NCBI GenBank assembly: GCA_910575725.1
Contig: CAJTFE010000011.1
Span: 62,001-126,000, forward strand
Length of the DNA stretch: 64,000 nucleotides
Reading direction: 5' to 3'
Source: Clostridia bacterium
GTDB taxonomy: Bacteria; Bacillota; Clostridia; Lachnospirales; Lachnospiraceae
This document shows positions 28,186 through 37,580 of the stretch, in pieces. The position numbers and the translations under genes were made by a program. The notes under the pieces were generated by a model that saw nothing but the letters and a program-made list of their open reading frames with translations, was not told the DNA's origin and ran no database searches. Positions within the stretch are counted from its first letter, which is position 1. The number at the start of each line of letters is the position of its first letter.

Positions 28186-28359
28186 ATGATGTTAGGAACA
28201 GGGGGAAACGCAGCTACGGTTGTAATTATTTTGGAGTTCATACTTGCGATTTACAGTGTGGCTCTTGTGATGAGTACAAAGAAAAAATGGCTGAAGATCG
28301 TACATATTGTACTTACTGTTTTTTGGATAGTTTTGGCGTTGTTGAATATTTTCTTATAA
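28186..28359 (+). CDS. 57-residue two-helix membrane protein, candidate SecG/Asp5-like subunit
   Basis: A small protein with a strong AAGGAGG site 5 bases before ATG 28186. Two hydrophobic helices (about residues 10-29 and 37-57) are separated by a short basic loop STKKKW. Streptococcal accessory Sec loci encode small membrane proteins, Asp4 and Asp5, that resemble SecE and SecG. Size, two-helix topology and position inside the locus fit a SecG-like role here. There is no diagnostic motif, so the function is inferred. Confidence 0.7.
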   Translation: MMLGTGGNAATVVIILEFILAIYSVALVMSTKKKWLKIVHIVLTVFWIVLALLNIFL

Positions 28360-28366
28360 CGCGGGT

Positions 28367-28395
28367 AGGGCTGTTTTATTATGTGAGACAGCCCT
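28367..28395 (+). terminator. Weak hairpin after the small membrane protein
   Basis: AGGGCTGT (28367-28374) pairs perfectly with ACAGCCCT (28388-28395). No T-run follows, so it is probably an internal attenuator or RNA-stability element ahead of the later glycosyltransferase genes. Confidence 0.5.
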
Positions 28396-28433
28396 ATAGT
28401 TAGATTATGAATCAATTTATGCGGGAGCGTGCC

Positions 28434-30584
28434 ATGAATGTGTATATTACAAAACTAAACGGGATGTCCTTTACGAGCACGGAGCAGTATGCTCAGCATA
28501 TGGCGGCAGATATTGCACATTCGTTAGGAATCAGGGAAATGGGTATCTATCGCTATTATGCGGAGGCAGAGAGCACAGAAAACCGTACAAGGCGGTTTGA
28601 CGGGATTATTGCGGGAATCAATGTGGGAGATATTGTGATCTGCCAGTTCCCCACATGGAACGGTCTGTCATTTGAACGGGCGCTGGTGAGACATATCAAG
28701 GCCTATCATGGGCGTATTATCATCTTTATCCATGACGTTGAAGCTCTGATGTCGGACACACACCACAAGGATTTGCAGGACACAGTGGAATTGTATAATG
28801 AGGCGGAAGTATTGATCGTCCCGTCTCTCGGAATGCGGATGTTTTTGACAGAGCATGGTATTCGAACCGGAATGAAGTTTGTCATCCAGGAGATGTGGGA
28901 CTATACGGCGCTGCCAGGAACTTTGGGGTCTGGGACATGGAACAGAGAAATCCATTTTGCGGGAAATCCCGACGGTATTCATTTTCCAAACGCATGGGAG
29001 TGGGAAGTTCCCCTGAAAGTGTATTCTGATTCAGAATGTCATGGAACTCATGTGCGGAAAATGGGATGGCTGGCGCCGGAGCGCCTTTTGATGGAATTAG
29101 CAAAGGGTGGTTTCGGGTTGGTGTGGTATGGAAATGAGGAATGGCGCCGGTATTTGTCGGTGAATAACAGTTTGAAACTTGGCGTGTATTTTGCCGCCGG
29201 AATACCGGTAATCGTACCTAGGGGAATTTCAAGCCGGAGCATCATTGAGGAAAATCATCTCGGCATCGCGGCGGACACGCTGGAGGAGGCGGCGGAAGCC
29301 ATAAAAAAGATGACAGAGACGGACTATCAGGTATATTCGGCAGCAGCGGCGCAGTTTGCCCCTCTGGTAAGGGAAGGATTTTTTACGAAGAAGTGCCTGT
29401 TAGACGCCATTCACATGTCCGTGCGGAATGATATGTATACTTATTCCGAGTCGAATGAGACTTACAGAATGTCCGAGTGTACATTTGCATATGTCTGCCT
29501 CAAGGAATCTTATAAAAATAATCTGGCGTTGTCATGGGCTTTTCAGGGTGAGGCGGAAGGATTTCTGATCTATGATGCGGATTCCGGGAAAGCAGCGGGA
29601 GAGATTTCCAATGTGCTGGAACATTATTTCCTTTTGGAAGATTATCCGAAAACAGCCCGGTTTATTGTGAAGGCTTATGTCAGGACACTAAAAGGAAAAA
29701 TGATATTGGCGGAGTCCGGGGCGGCATCCGTATCCGAAATGCTTCCGATAAAACCCGTTGTCAGTTTGATCATGCCGGCATATAATGCGGAGAAATATAT
29801 TGCCAGAAGCATTGATACTGCGCTGGCGCAGTCGTTTCCGGACATGGAGCTTATCATTGTGAATGACGGCAGCACGGATGAAACGCAGGCGGTGCTTGAC
29901 TGGTATCGGGAGCGGTATCCGCAGGTGAAAACTTTTTATAAGGAAAACGGAGGGCAGGCCGCTGCCAGGAATATGGGAATCGAAAAGGCGGAGGGAAATT
30001 ATATCGCATTTATGGACAATGACGATACGCTCAGGCCGGATATGATAGAGAGATTATACGCCACAATTGTGAAAAATGACTGTGATATCGCCATGACGTC
30101 GGTATACATGCTGACAGGAGAGCGATATGAGGATATGACAAGTTATCCCATGATTGAGGATACGGCAGTTTCCATAGAAGTGTTTTTTGAGTACTATATG
30201 AGAAATCTTTCGCCGGTGCTTTGGAATAAATTGTATCGCGCTTCCCTTGTAAAGGAACATCCTTGCGCTGTCCGGGTTAGGTTCGAGGATGATGCATGGA
30301 CTCCTTATGTTTTATCATATGCCGATCGTGTGTGTTACATCAACGCACACCTGTATGAATATGACAGAAGCAGAGGCAGCACGGCAATCCACGCTTCGTG
30401 GAACAGGCCGGTAGAAGAAAAGTTTCTTGATCACAGGGAATTGGTTTTATTTTTCCTTGAGAATGGAAATCAGGAGAGAAAAGACTTGCTGAAAAAGCTT
30501 GCTTTGGTTTATGTGTCGGCGTTTCCGTATTCTGCTTCCTATGCTGGATATAGTGAATTGAGAAAAGAGATAGAGCAAATGTGA
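28434..30584 (+). CDS. Gtf3-like/GT2 two-domain glycosyltransferase 1
   Basis: A 716-residue fusion. Residues 1-330 resemble Gtf3 (the nucleotide-sugar-dependent enzyme that adds the second sugar to SRR glycans): NVYITKLNGM, QFPTWNGLSFE, IIFIHDVEALM, KGGFGLVWYG and AAGIPVIVP. A beta-rich linker (about 360-430) follows. From about 440 comes a GT2 domain with VSLIMPAYNAEKYI, LIIVNDGSTDETQ and the DXD-type motif FMDNDDT. It probably extends the glycan on the adhesin by one or two sugars. ATG 28434 follows GGGAG at the right distance and aligns with the paralog at 30622. An ATG 27 bases upstream lacks a site. Confidence 0.85.
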   Translation: MNVYITKLNGMSFTSTEQYAQHMAADIAHSLGIREMGIYRYYAEAESTENRTRRFDGIIAGINVGDIVICQFPTWNGLSFERALVRHIKAYHGRIIIFIHDVEALMSDTHHKDLQDTVELYNEAEVLIVPSLGMRMFLTEHGIRTGMKFVIQEMWDYTALPGTLGSGTWNREIHFAGNPDGIHFPNAWEWEVPLKVYSDSECHGTHVRKMGWLAPERLLMELAKGGFGLVWYGNEEWRRYLSVNNSLKLGVYFAAGIPVIVPRGISSRSIIEENHLGIAADTLEEAAEAIKKMTETDYQVYSAAAAQFAPLVREGFFTKKCLLDAIHMSVRNDMYTYSESNETYRMSECTFAYVCLKESYKNNLALSWAFQGEAEGFLIYDADSGKAAGEISNVLEHYFLLEDYPKTARFIVKAYVRTLKGKMILAESGAASVSEMLPIKPVVSLIMPAYNAEKYIARSIDTALAQSFPDMELIIVNDGSTDETQAVLDWYRERYPQVKTFYKENGGQAAARNMGIEKAEGNYIAFMDNDDTLRPDMIERLYATIVKNDCDIAMTSVYMLTGERYEDMTSYPMIEDTAVSIEVFFEYYMRNLSPVLWNKLYRASLVKEHPCAVRVRFEDDAWTPYVLSYADRVCYINAHLYEYDRSRGSTAIHASWNRPVEEKFLDHRELVLFFLENGNQERKDLLKKLALVYVSAFPYSASYAGYSELRKEIEQM

Positions 30585-30621
30585 ATGTGGTACGCAGAAA
30601 TCGCAGAATATGGAGGCGGAG

Positions 30622-32775
30622 ATGAATTTATACATTACTCGGTTAAATGGAATAGAAAACCAGCCAAAATTCTTGCAGTGTATGACTGCGGAAATAGCAC
30701 ATTGGCTTGGTTTTAGGGAAATGGGCATCTATTATTACAATGCAAATGCGGAAAGCGATGGAAATCGGTCGGTTCGGTATGACGGTATGATAGCGGGCAT
30801 ATCGGCAGGAGATGTCGTGGTTTTCCAATTCCATACATGGAATGGGCTGAAGTTTGAACGCGGCCTGGTAGATCGTGTCAAAGCGTATCACGGACGTGCT
30901 GTTATTTTCATTCATACCGTAGAGGCGCTGATGATTAGAAGCAGCGGTTTTATGCTGGGAGAAACGGTGGAACTCTTTAATCAGGCAGAGGTATTGATTG
31001 TGCCTTCCTATGCCATGAAACGGTTCCTGGTGGATTCGGGTATACGGCCTGATATGAAGTTTGTCGTTCAGGAGATGTGGGATTTTACGACGGGTATAAA
31101 CTTTACGGGAGAGCCTGTATTCCGGAAGGAAATTCATTGTGCCGGAGGTTTTGCCCCGAATATGGTACGGAACTGGAACAGTGATGTGGCGCTGAAACTA
31201 TACAATTCTTCTATGGCTGTTCCGAACCGGAATGTCACTAACATGGGTACGTTAAAGGCAGAGGAACTGCTGATTGCTTTATCCAAGGGCGGATTCGGCT
31301 TGGAATGGTATCATGATGAACAGGCGTACAAGTATATGAAATACGGCAATTCGTTATCCCTGAGCAGATATCTCGCAGCCGGAATACCGGTGATTGTTCC
31401 TGCAGGGATTTCCTGCCGGAAATTGATAGAAGATAACCATCTCGGGCTCGTGGTGAATACTCCGGATGAGGCTGTGAGAGCCATTGAAGCTATGAGTGAA
31501 CCGGAATATCGGAAGTATGTTCAGCATGTGGGACAATTCGCCCTTGCTTTGCGAAATGGGTATTATACGAAAAAATGTCTGATCGATTCCGTCCAGGCGC
31601 TTTTCAGGGAGGATCTGGGAAAGACCTTTTTACAGGAAAGTGATATTTATGATCTGGATGATTATAAGTTCGTATCGGCGGTATTAAAGAAATCTTACGG
31701 CGGAAAGCTTGTCTTGTCGTGGAACCTGGAAGGGGAAGCAGACGGCTTTTTCCTATATGATGCATCCGGAAGGATGATTGAGGAGACGGAAAACAGCCGT
31801 CAGCATTATTTTCTTGTAGGAGGCCGGGAGGAGACAGAGGGCTTTCAAGTCAAAGCTTATATCAATACACCGAAAGGCAAAATGATCGTGGCAAAGTCCG
31901 CACTTGTCCAGCTGGGTGCAGGAGAGTATGAAAAACCCCTGGTCAGCATAGTGATTCCGGCATACAATGCACAAGACGGTATTGCCAGGAGCATCGACAC
32001 AGTATTGGCTCAGTCTTTTCCTGATGTGGAAATTATCGTTGTTGACGATGGAAGTACGGATAATACGCCGAATATTGTTGACTGGTATGCCTCAAACTAT
32101 CAGAATGTCACGGCAATCCATCAGGAAAATGCGGGAGTTCAGGCGGCAAGAAACATGGGAATAGCACATGCAAGAGGTGAATTTACCGGTTTTATAGACA
32201 GTGATGATATGATTCGGCTTGATGTGGTGGAAAAGATGTATCATTCCGTGAAAAAGAATCATTGCGATATCGCAGTTATGTCCGCATATAAGATAGACAA
32301 TAGGGGGTATGAGGAATTCATGCGGTATCCGCTCAAAGAAGATGCGGCCATGCCGGTGGAAAATTTTCTTCGGATGTATGCTTCCGAAGCGTATGCACTG
32401 CCGGCGCTCTGGAATAAATTGTACCGCACTTCCCTTGTGAAAGAGTATCCGCTGCCTCCGATTGTGTATGAAGATGAAGCTTGGACGCCTTACGTGTTGT
32501 CTTATGCAGAGACAGTCTGCTATCTGAATATTCATGGCTATGAATACGACAGAAGTACGTGCAGCGGTTCGCTTGTAGATAAATGGGCGGGGAAATCAAG
32601 AGATGAAGTGCTTGAGGACCATAAACGGTCGATTATGTTTTATCTGGAGCATGGAAATCCGAAAAGAAAGGAATTGCTGAAAAAACTGGCGGATAATGAG
32701 CTGGCCTATTTTGGAAGGGTAATGTCTTATCCTAAATATGAGGAAGTGCGAAAGCAGATAGCAGAGCTGGTATGA
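30622..32775 (+). CDS. Gtf3-like/GT2 two-domain glycosyltransferase 2
   Basis: A 717-residue paralog of the preceding gene with the same order: a Gtf3-like domain (NLYITRLNGI, QFHTWNGLKFE, KGGFGLEWYH, AAGIPVIVP), a beta-rich linker, and a GT2 domain from about 440 (VSIVIPAYNAQDGI, IIVVDDGSTDNT, DSDDM). Divergence is substantial, so the pair is probably an older duplication with different sugar or acceptor use. GGAGG lies just before ATG 30622. Its substrates cannot be read from sequence. Confidence 0.85.
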   Translation: MNLYITRLNGIENQPKFLQCMTAEIAHWLGFREMGIYYYNANAESDGNRSVRYDGMIAGISAGDVVVFQFHTWNGLKFERGLVDRVKAYHGRAVIFIHTVEALMIRSSGFMLGETVELFNQAEVLIVPSYAMKRFLVDSGIRPDMKFVVQEMWDFTTGINFTGEPVFRKEIHCAGGFAPNMVRNWNSDVALKLYNSSMAVPNRNVTNMGTLKAEELLIALSKGGFGLEWYHDEQAYKYMKYGNSLSLSRYLAAGIPVIVPAGISCRKLIEDNHLGLVVNTPDEAVRAIEAMSEPEYRKYVQHVGQFALALRNGYYTKKCLIDSVQALFREDLGKTFLQESDIYDLDDYKFVSAVLKKSYGGKLVLSWNLEGEADGFFLYDASGRMIEETENSRQHYFLVGGREETEGFQVKAYINTPKGKMIVAKSALVQLGAGEYEKPLVSIVIPAYNAQDGIARSIDTVLAQSFPDVEIIVVDDGSTDNTPNIVDWYASNYQNVTAIHQENAGVQAARNMGIAHARGEFTGFIDSDDMIRLDVVEKMYHSVKKNHCDIAVMSAYKIDNRGYEEFMRYPLKEDAAMPVENFLRMYASEAYALPALWNKLYRTSLVKEYPLPPIVYEDEAWTPYVLSYAETVCYLNIHGYEYDRSTCSGSLVDKWAGKSRDEVLEDHKRSIMFYLEHGNPKRKELLKKLADNELAYFGRVMSYPKYEEVRKQIAELV

Positions 32776-32806
32776 ATGGAATCCTACGGAAAGAAAAGGG
32801 GAAAAT

Positions 32807-33736
32807 ATGAATATTCTGATTGCTGCAAATACAAAATTTATGGGACCGACTTCTGTAATGGTGTATTCCCTCTGCCGCAGTCATAGGGATATGGAGGTAG
32901 ATATATATCTTGCTTATCATGATTTGAGGGGACAAGATATAGAAAGGCTGCAAAAGATAATCACTTGCTTTGAAAAGAAGAGGTTACATCCGCTGGATGT
33001 GGGAAAGGAGTTTTCTTTAAGGGTATCGGACTCAGAGAGATTCTCACATGAAATATATTATCGTATTTTAGTATTAAACATATTGCCGCAGAATATGGAT
33101 CGTATTTTATATTTAGACGCAGATATGTTAGTGAAGAAGGACTTGACGGAGGTTTATGAGACTCCTATGCATGAGGCTTGTCCTTTTGTTGTCTGTGAGG
33201 ATCATCTGGGTTATTCAAGAAGCGGCAATGAATTTCCGCCGGATCGGGTTGCAATACCTCGTAATTATAAATATTTTAATACGGGATTCATGTTGATGAA
33301 TTTGAACTATTTAAAAAAAAGGAACAGCGTTGGCTATATTCTGGATGCATTTTACAGAGAACAAGGCCGATATCCTTATCCGGATCAAGATATCTTAAAT
33401 CAGATGTATTATGATAAAGTTCAATATGTGCCATGGTCTTTATATAATTTGCCGTCGGAATGGTACAAGATAGACACGGAAGCATTATCAAAGGGAAAAA
33501 TCCTTTTTGCCACTTATCCGGATATGAATAATCCGTCTATTAATCAGGAAGAGTGCTATCTAAATGTAACGAGGCAGATGCGGGATAATGCCCATATTAT
33601 ACATTTTTTGGCATTTTTAAAACCTTGGCTTTATCGAGATAAACCGATGTACTCGGATCTTGAAATATATGCGGAGCTTTGGTTTGAATATGAACGGGAA
33701 ATGTATGAAAATGTAGAAGGATTGGAACGGCTGTAA
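32807..33736 (+). CDS. GT8-family glycosyltransferase 1
   Basis: A 309-residue retaining glycosyltransferase of the LgtC/GspA type (family members often transfer glucose or galactose). NILIAANTKF opens the Rossmann-like fold, the metal-binding LDAD is at residues 103-106, and YFNTGFMLMNL and PDQDILNQMYY follow. IIHFLAFLKPW near the end supplies the conserved His. It is adjacent to a close paralog and sits between SRR-glycan genes, so extension of the adhesin glycan is the likely job. Confidence 0.88.
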   Translation: MNILIAANTKFMGPTSVMVYSLCRSHRDMEVDIYLAYHDLRGQDIERLQKIITCFEKKRLHPLDVGKEFSLRVSDSERFSHEIYYRILVLNILPQNMDRILYLDADMLVKKDLTEVYETPMHEACPFVVCEDHLGYSRSGNEFPPDRVAIPRNYKYFNTGFMLMNLNYLKKRNSVGYILDAFYREQGRYPYPDQDILNQMYYDKVQYVPWSLYNLPSEWYKIDTEALSKGKILFATYPDMNNPSINQEECYLNVTRQMRDNAHIIHFLAFLKPWLYRDKPMYSDLEIYAELWFEYEREMYENVEGLERL

Positions 33737-33774
33737 TAGTAAAGCTATTATTTTGCTCAAAGGAGGAAATAAGT

Positions 33775-34707
33775 TTGAATATTTTGATTGCTGCAAATAC
33801 AAAATTTATAGGTCCGACATCTGTAATGGTTTATTCTCTTTGCCGCAGTCATAAGAGCGCAGAAGTGGACATATATCTTGCATATCATGATTTGGAAGAG
33901 CAAGACATAGAAAGGCTGCAAAATATAATTTCTTATTTTGAAAAGAAAAGATTGCATCCTGTCGATGTGGGGAATGAGTTTGCATCAAAAATAACGGTCA
34001 AGAGACATTTTTCATACGAAACATACTATCGCATTCTGGTAGTAGATTTGTTACCGAAGGATATGGAACGGATTTTATATTTAGATGCCGACATGCTGAT
34101 AAAAAAAGATCTGACTGAAGTTTATAGCACGCCTATGAGTGAAACATGTCCTTTTGTTGTTTGTGATGATATTGAGGGGCATGCAAGGGGAAGCTATGAA
34201 TCCACGTTGGATAGAGTCGCAATTCCTTATAATTACAAATATTTTAATGCAGGATTTATGTTAATGAATTTAAGTTACTTGAGGCGGAGAGATAGTGTTG
34301 GCTATATTTTGGATGCATTTTACAGAGAGCAAAATCGATATCCGTTTCCAGATCAGGATGTGTTAAATCATATGTATTATGATAAAGTTCAATTTGTGCC
34401 GTGGTCTTTATATAATTTACCGGCAGAGTGGTGGAAAGTAGATACGGAGGCGCTCTCTAAGGGAGTCATACGATTTGCCAGCTATCCGGATATGAATAAT
34501 CCTTCCATTAACCAAACAGAACGTTTTGCTGATGCGACGCTGCAGATGCGGGATCATGCCCATATTATTCACTATTTGGGAATCTTAAAGCCGTGGCTTT
34601 ATCGAGATAAGCCGATGTATGCAGATGTAGCTTTATATGCAGGACTTTGGTTTGAGTGTGAAAAAGAAATGTATGAAAATATTGACGGATTAGAGCGTTT
34701 GCAATAG
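33775..34707 (+). CDS. GT8-family glycosyltransferase 2
   Basis: A 310-residue tandem paralog of the preceding gene, visibly closer to it than the two Gtf3-GT2 fusions are to each other. The same motifs are present: NILIAANTKFIGPTS, LDADML, YFNAGFMLMNL, PDQDVLNHMYY and IIHYLGILKPW. The TTG start follows AAGGAGG by 8 bases. The variable segment is around residues 125-145 (DIEGHARGSYEST), where acceptor specificity may differ. Confidence 0.88.
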   Translation: MNILIAANTKFIGPTSVMVYSLCRSHKSAEVDIYLAYHDLEEQDIERLQNIISYFEKKRLHPVDVGNEFASKITVKRHFSYETYYRILVVDLLPKDMERILYLDADMLIKKDLTEVYSTPMSETCPFVVCDDIEGHARGSYESTLDRVAIPYNYKYFNAGFMLMNLSYLRRRDSVGYILDAFYREQNRYPFPDQDVLNHMYYDKVQFVPWSLYNLPAEWWKVDTEALSKGVIRFASYPDMNNPSINQTERFADATLQMRDHAHIIHYLGILKPWLYRDKPMYADVALYAGLWFECEKEMYENIDGLERLQ

Positions 34708-34730
34708 AAGTGGGTAGAGGAAAAAAGAAT

Positions 34731-36227
34731 ATGATATACAGCTTTCATCATTTTTATTATTGGTCAAAAGGCGGCGTGGAGTCAGGGATGGCATATCGGG
34801 CGAAGATATTCCGCGCCCTGGGGCTGGAAGCTAAATTTGTTTTTGCAACTACGTTCCCAAACGCCAACATACAGCATGAAATGCAAATGCTGGGCTTTTT
34901 GGATTCAGAAGTTATATGGATGTACGGATTCTTTTCAGATTGCAGGATTTCACCGGTGACTTATGGGCTGAAGCAGCTGGAAAATACGTTTGGCGGGAAA
35001 GAGTATGCCATTTCCGGAAATGGCGATGTGGTAAAATATGTCTTTCCGGGAGAGCACTATTATTATCAGGCATATCTGGCGCCCGGTACAGACGATGCCG
35101 TACACAGGGTGGAAATCATTTCGAACGATCGGCTTATCCGAAAAGATTATTATACATACTGTAAAATTTATTCGGAATATTATACGCCGATGGAAAATTA
35201 TTCCCATCTGTATTTGAGAAGGTTTTTTAACGAGGATGGAACAGTTGCCTACGAGGAAGTGATGGGAAATGAAGCGATGGTAGATGATGTGGTTTTATAT
35301 AAGTTTCCGGATCGTCTGATTTATTCACGGGAGGAGTTGGCGGGCTACATGATGTCCCGCTTGAAGCTTACCGGGCAGGATGTCGTTCTGATAGACGGGG
35401 AACCGGGAAAGATACATCGTTCAGCTTTTATCTTAAATGCATTTCCGGCAAAAGTTGGTTTTATTCTTCATGCGGATCATTATATATGCAGCGATGAAGA
35501 CCATGTTTTTTGGTACCGGATTTATGAATATGCGTTGTCCCATCCTGAAAAAATTGATTTTTATGTGACTAATACAGAGGCGCAAAGCGCCCTCTTAAGA
35601 GAGCAGTTTAAGCAGTACAAAGAGGTAGAACCTTTAGTAGTGACATTGCCGGCAGCAGGTTTGGATGAATTAAAATATCCGAAAAACGGCAGGCGCAGAC
35701 ATGCCCTGATTTCTGCAGGGCGTCTGGCGCCGGGGGAAAAGAATATGAACTGGGTTATCGAGGCGGCGGTAGAAGCGAGGAAGAGCGTGCCGGATTTGAC
35801 GCTCGATATTTATGGCGAAGGGGAAGAGGAGGGCAGGTTGAGAGACTTGATACGGCAGTTAGAGTGTGGGGATTATGTACATCTCTGCGGTTTTCAAAAG
35901 CTGGACGAGGTGTATCAGGAGTACGAAGCTTATGTGTCTGCATCCTGGTCAGAAACGTTCGGCGTGACGTTGTTGGAAGCGGTTGGATCCGGGCTTCCTA
36001 TTGTTGGGTTTGATTCACCATATGGAATGCAGATGTTTGTCGATGAAGGAGAAAACGGATATAGAGTTCCGGTGGGGGACGTAGACGGGTTGGGGAAAGG
36101 AATCATCAGGTTATTCACGGAAGCGGACATGGAAGGGTTTCGTCAGCATTCTTATGAAAAGGCCAGTGGTTATCTTATGGAGGCGATGGAAAAGAAATGG
36201 GAGAATGTGCTTGGGAAAATGAAATGA
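34731..36227 (+). CDS. Second GtfA-type O-GlcNAc transferase subunit
   Basis: A 498-residue paralog of the GtfA at 25340. It keeps the N-terminal YYWSKGGVESGMAYRAK loop, the add-on domain (FPGEHYYYQAY, HRVEIISNDRLIRKD), HADHYI, and the donor-site segment SETFGVTLLEAVGSGLPIV. ATG 34731 aligns with gtfA and has AGAGG upstream. An in-frame GTG at 34710 is less likely. It overlaps its gtfB partner by ATGA. A second GtfA/GtfB enzyme could glycosylate other sites or another SRR protein outside the window. Confidence 0.88.
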   Translation: MIYSFHHFYYWSKGGVESGMAYRAKIFRALGLEAKFVFATTFPNANIQHEMQMLGFLDSEVIWMYGFFSDCRISPVTYGLKQLENTFGGKEYAISGNGDVVKYVFPGEHYYYQAYLAPGTDDAVHRVEIISNDRLIRKDYYTYCKIYSEYYTPMENYSHLYLRRFFNEDGTVAYEEVMGNEAMVDDVVLYKFPDRLIYSREELAGYMMSRLKLTGQDVVLIDGEPGKIHRSAFILNAFPAKVGFILHADHYICSDEDHVFWYRIYEYALSHPEKIDFYVTNTEAQSALLREQFKQYKEVEPLVVTLPAAGLDELKYPKNGRRRHALISAGRLAPGEKNMNWVIEAAVEARKSVPDLTLDIYGEGEEEGRLRDLIRQLECGDYVHLCGFQKLDEVYQEYEAYVSASWSETFGVTLLEAVGSGLPIVGFDSPYGMQMFVDEGENGYRVPVGDVDGLGKGIIRLFTEADMEGFRQHSYEKASGYLMEAMEKKWENVLGKMK

Positions 36228-37546
36228 TTTTGCTGTTTGACAGTTATGACGAAGAAAGCCGGTTTTGGCATGAGTCCATAAAGCGGGCGGGATACGACCA
36301 CGTGGCAATTGTCGTACAGGAGGATGATTTTTTACCGGATGGGATTTTCCCGGCGTATGACCTGATTCTTGGAAATTGTCGTGATAAGGTGAGGAAGGAA
36401 AGATATTTCAACGAGATTGCGGTGCCGGATTCCTGGGACATTCATGTCGGTAGTGATGAATCGGGGAGCGTTTCTTTTCGGCGGGAAGAAAAAGGGACGA
36501 TTTATTATGTGGAGGCGGAAAAAAAGCGTCTGGTAAAGGCGGTGGATTGGTATGACAGGAAAGGAGTCGTCCGTTTCCGGGATCATTACAATCGGTATGG
36601 AGCTCTCTGCGCCCGGACGGTATATGATAATCAGGGGAAACCCATGAGCAAGACATGGTTTTCTCCACAGGGACAGGAGATTATTGTGGAAAACCTTGTC
36701 AGCGGAGATATCATTCTAAACGATGAAGGCCGGGAGATGTTGTTCCAAAAGAAACGGGATGTCATTATCTACTATTTTAAAAAGCTTGGTTTTGGAGAAA
36801 AAAGGATTTTGATCAATTCCTTGTCTACGCCGCTCTTTATCTTAAGTGGGCTTCCCGGAACAGAAGAAAAGAGAGATTTGCTGTTCTGGCAAGGGGCGAT
36901 TGGTGATGAAATTCCGGGAAACATGCAATGGATTCTCAATGGAGGTTCCGGCCGCATAGGAAAAATCATTGTGCAAAGGACAGATACCTATGAAAAACTG
37001 ATTCAATTAGGCGCTAAGAAGGAAATGTTGTATTTATTGGGATTCATTTATCCGTTTCAGAAAGAAAATCGACACAAACCCGAAGCGCTCATCTGTACTC
37101 GCTTTGATAAAATAGAGCATAGCAGGGAATTGATTGAAGCGCTTCCTAGTATGCATTTTCATATCGCAGCGCCTACCTTGATGTCGCCGTTGCTGACAGA
37201 TTTGGAGAAATACGGAAACGTAAGTTTATATCCGGCAGTGGCCGCAGATGTTTTGGAGCAATTGTTCCTGGATTGTGATTACTATTTTGACATCAATTAT
37301 TATGGAGAGTTTGCATCTGCGAACTATAGAGCATTTCTACATAACCAGTTGATTTTTGCATTTGAGGAAACCGTGCATGAAAAAGATTATGTGGCAGAGG
37401 AGCATATTTATCCCATAACGGAATTTGAAGTGATGAAAGCGGATGTCAAGTCAATTATGAGCGATGATGCTTTGATGGAATTGCATTTGGACAGGCAGCA
37501 TAAGCGGGCTGCGGCAGAAGACAAGGAAGGATATAGAAGGATTTAA
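36224..37546 (+). CDS. Second GtfB-type subunit
   Basis: A 440-residue paralog of the GtfB at 26809 with the same landmarks: ILLFDSYDEESRFWHESIKRAG at the start, KRLVKAVDWYDRKG and RDHYNRYG in the add-on domain, INSLSTPLFILSG, and FHIAAPTLMSPLL. ATG 36224 overlaps the previous stop and aligns with the paralog. An ATG at 36197 lies inside gtfA2. It closes the adhesin-glycosylation gene run and is followed by repeat copy 2, which supplies a terminator. Confidence 0.86.
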   Translation: MILLFDSYDEESRFWHESIKRAGYDHVAIVVQEDDFLPDGIFPAYDLILGNCRDKVRKERYFNEIAVPDSWDIHVGSDESGSVSFRREEKGTIYYVEAEKKRLVKAVDWYDRKGVVRFRDHYNRYGALCARTVYDNQGKPMSKTWFSPQGQEIIVENLVSGDIILNDEGREMLFQKKRDVIIYYFKKLGFGEKRILINSLSTPLFILSGLPGTEEKRDLLFWQGAIGDEIPGNMQWILNGGSGRIGKIIVQRTDTYEKLIQLGAKKEMLYLLGFIYPFQKENRHKPEALICTRFDKIEHSRELIEALPSMHFHIAAPTLMSPLLTDLEKYGNVSLYPAVAADVLEQLFLDCDYYFDINYYGEFASANYRAFLHNQLIFAFEETVHEKDYVAEEHIYPITEFEVMKADVKSIMSDDALMELHLDRQHKRAAAEDKEGYRRI

Positions 37547-37580
37547 CAGAAGTCCATGCGTCCCCGGTAGGCGAATCCAC

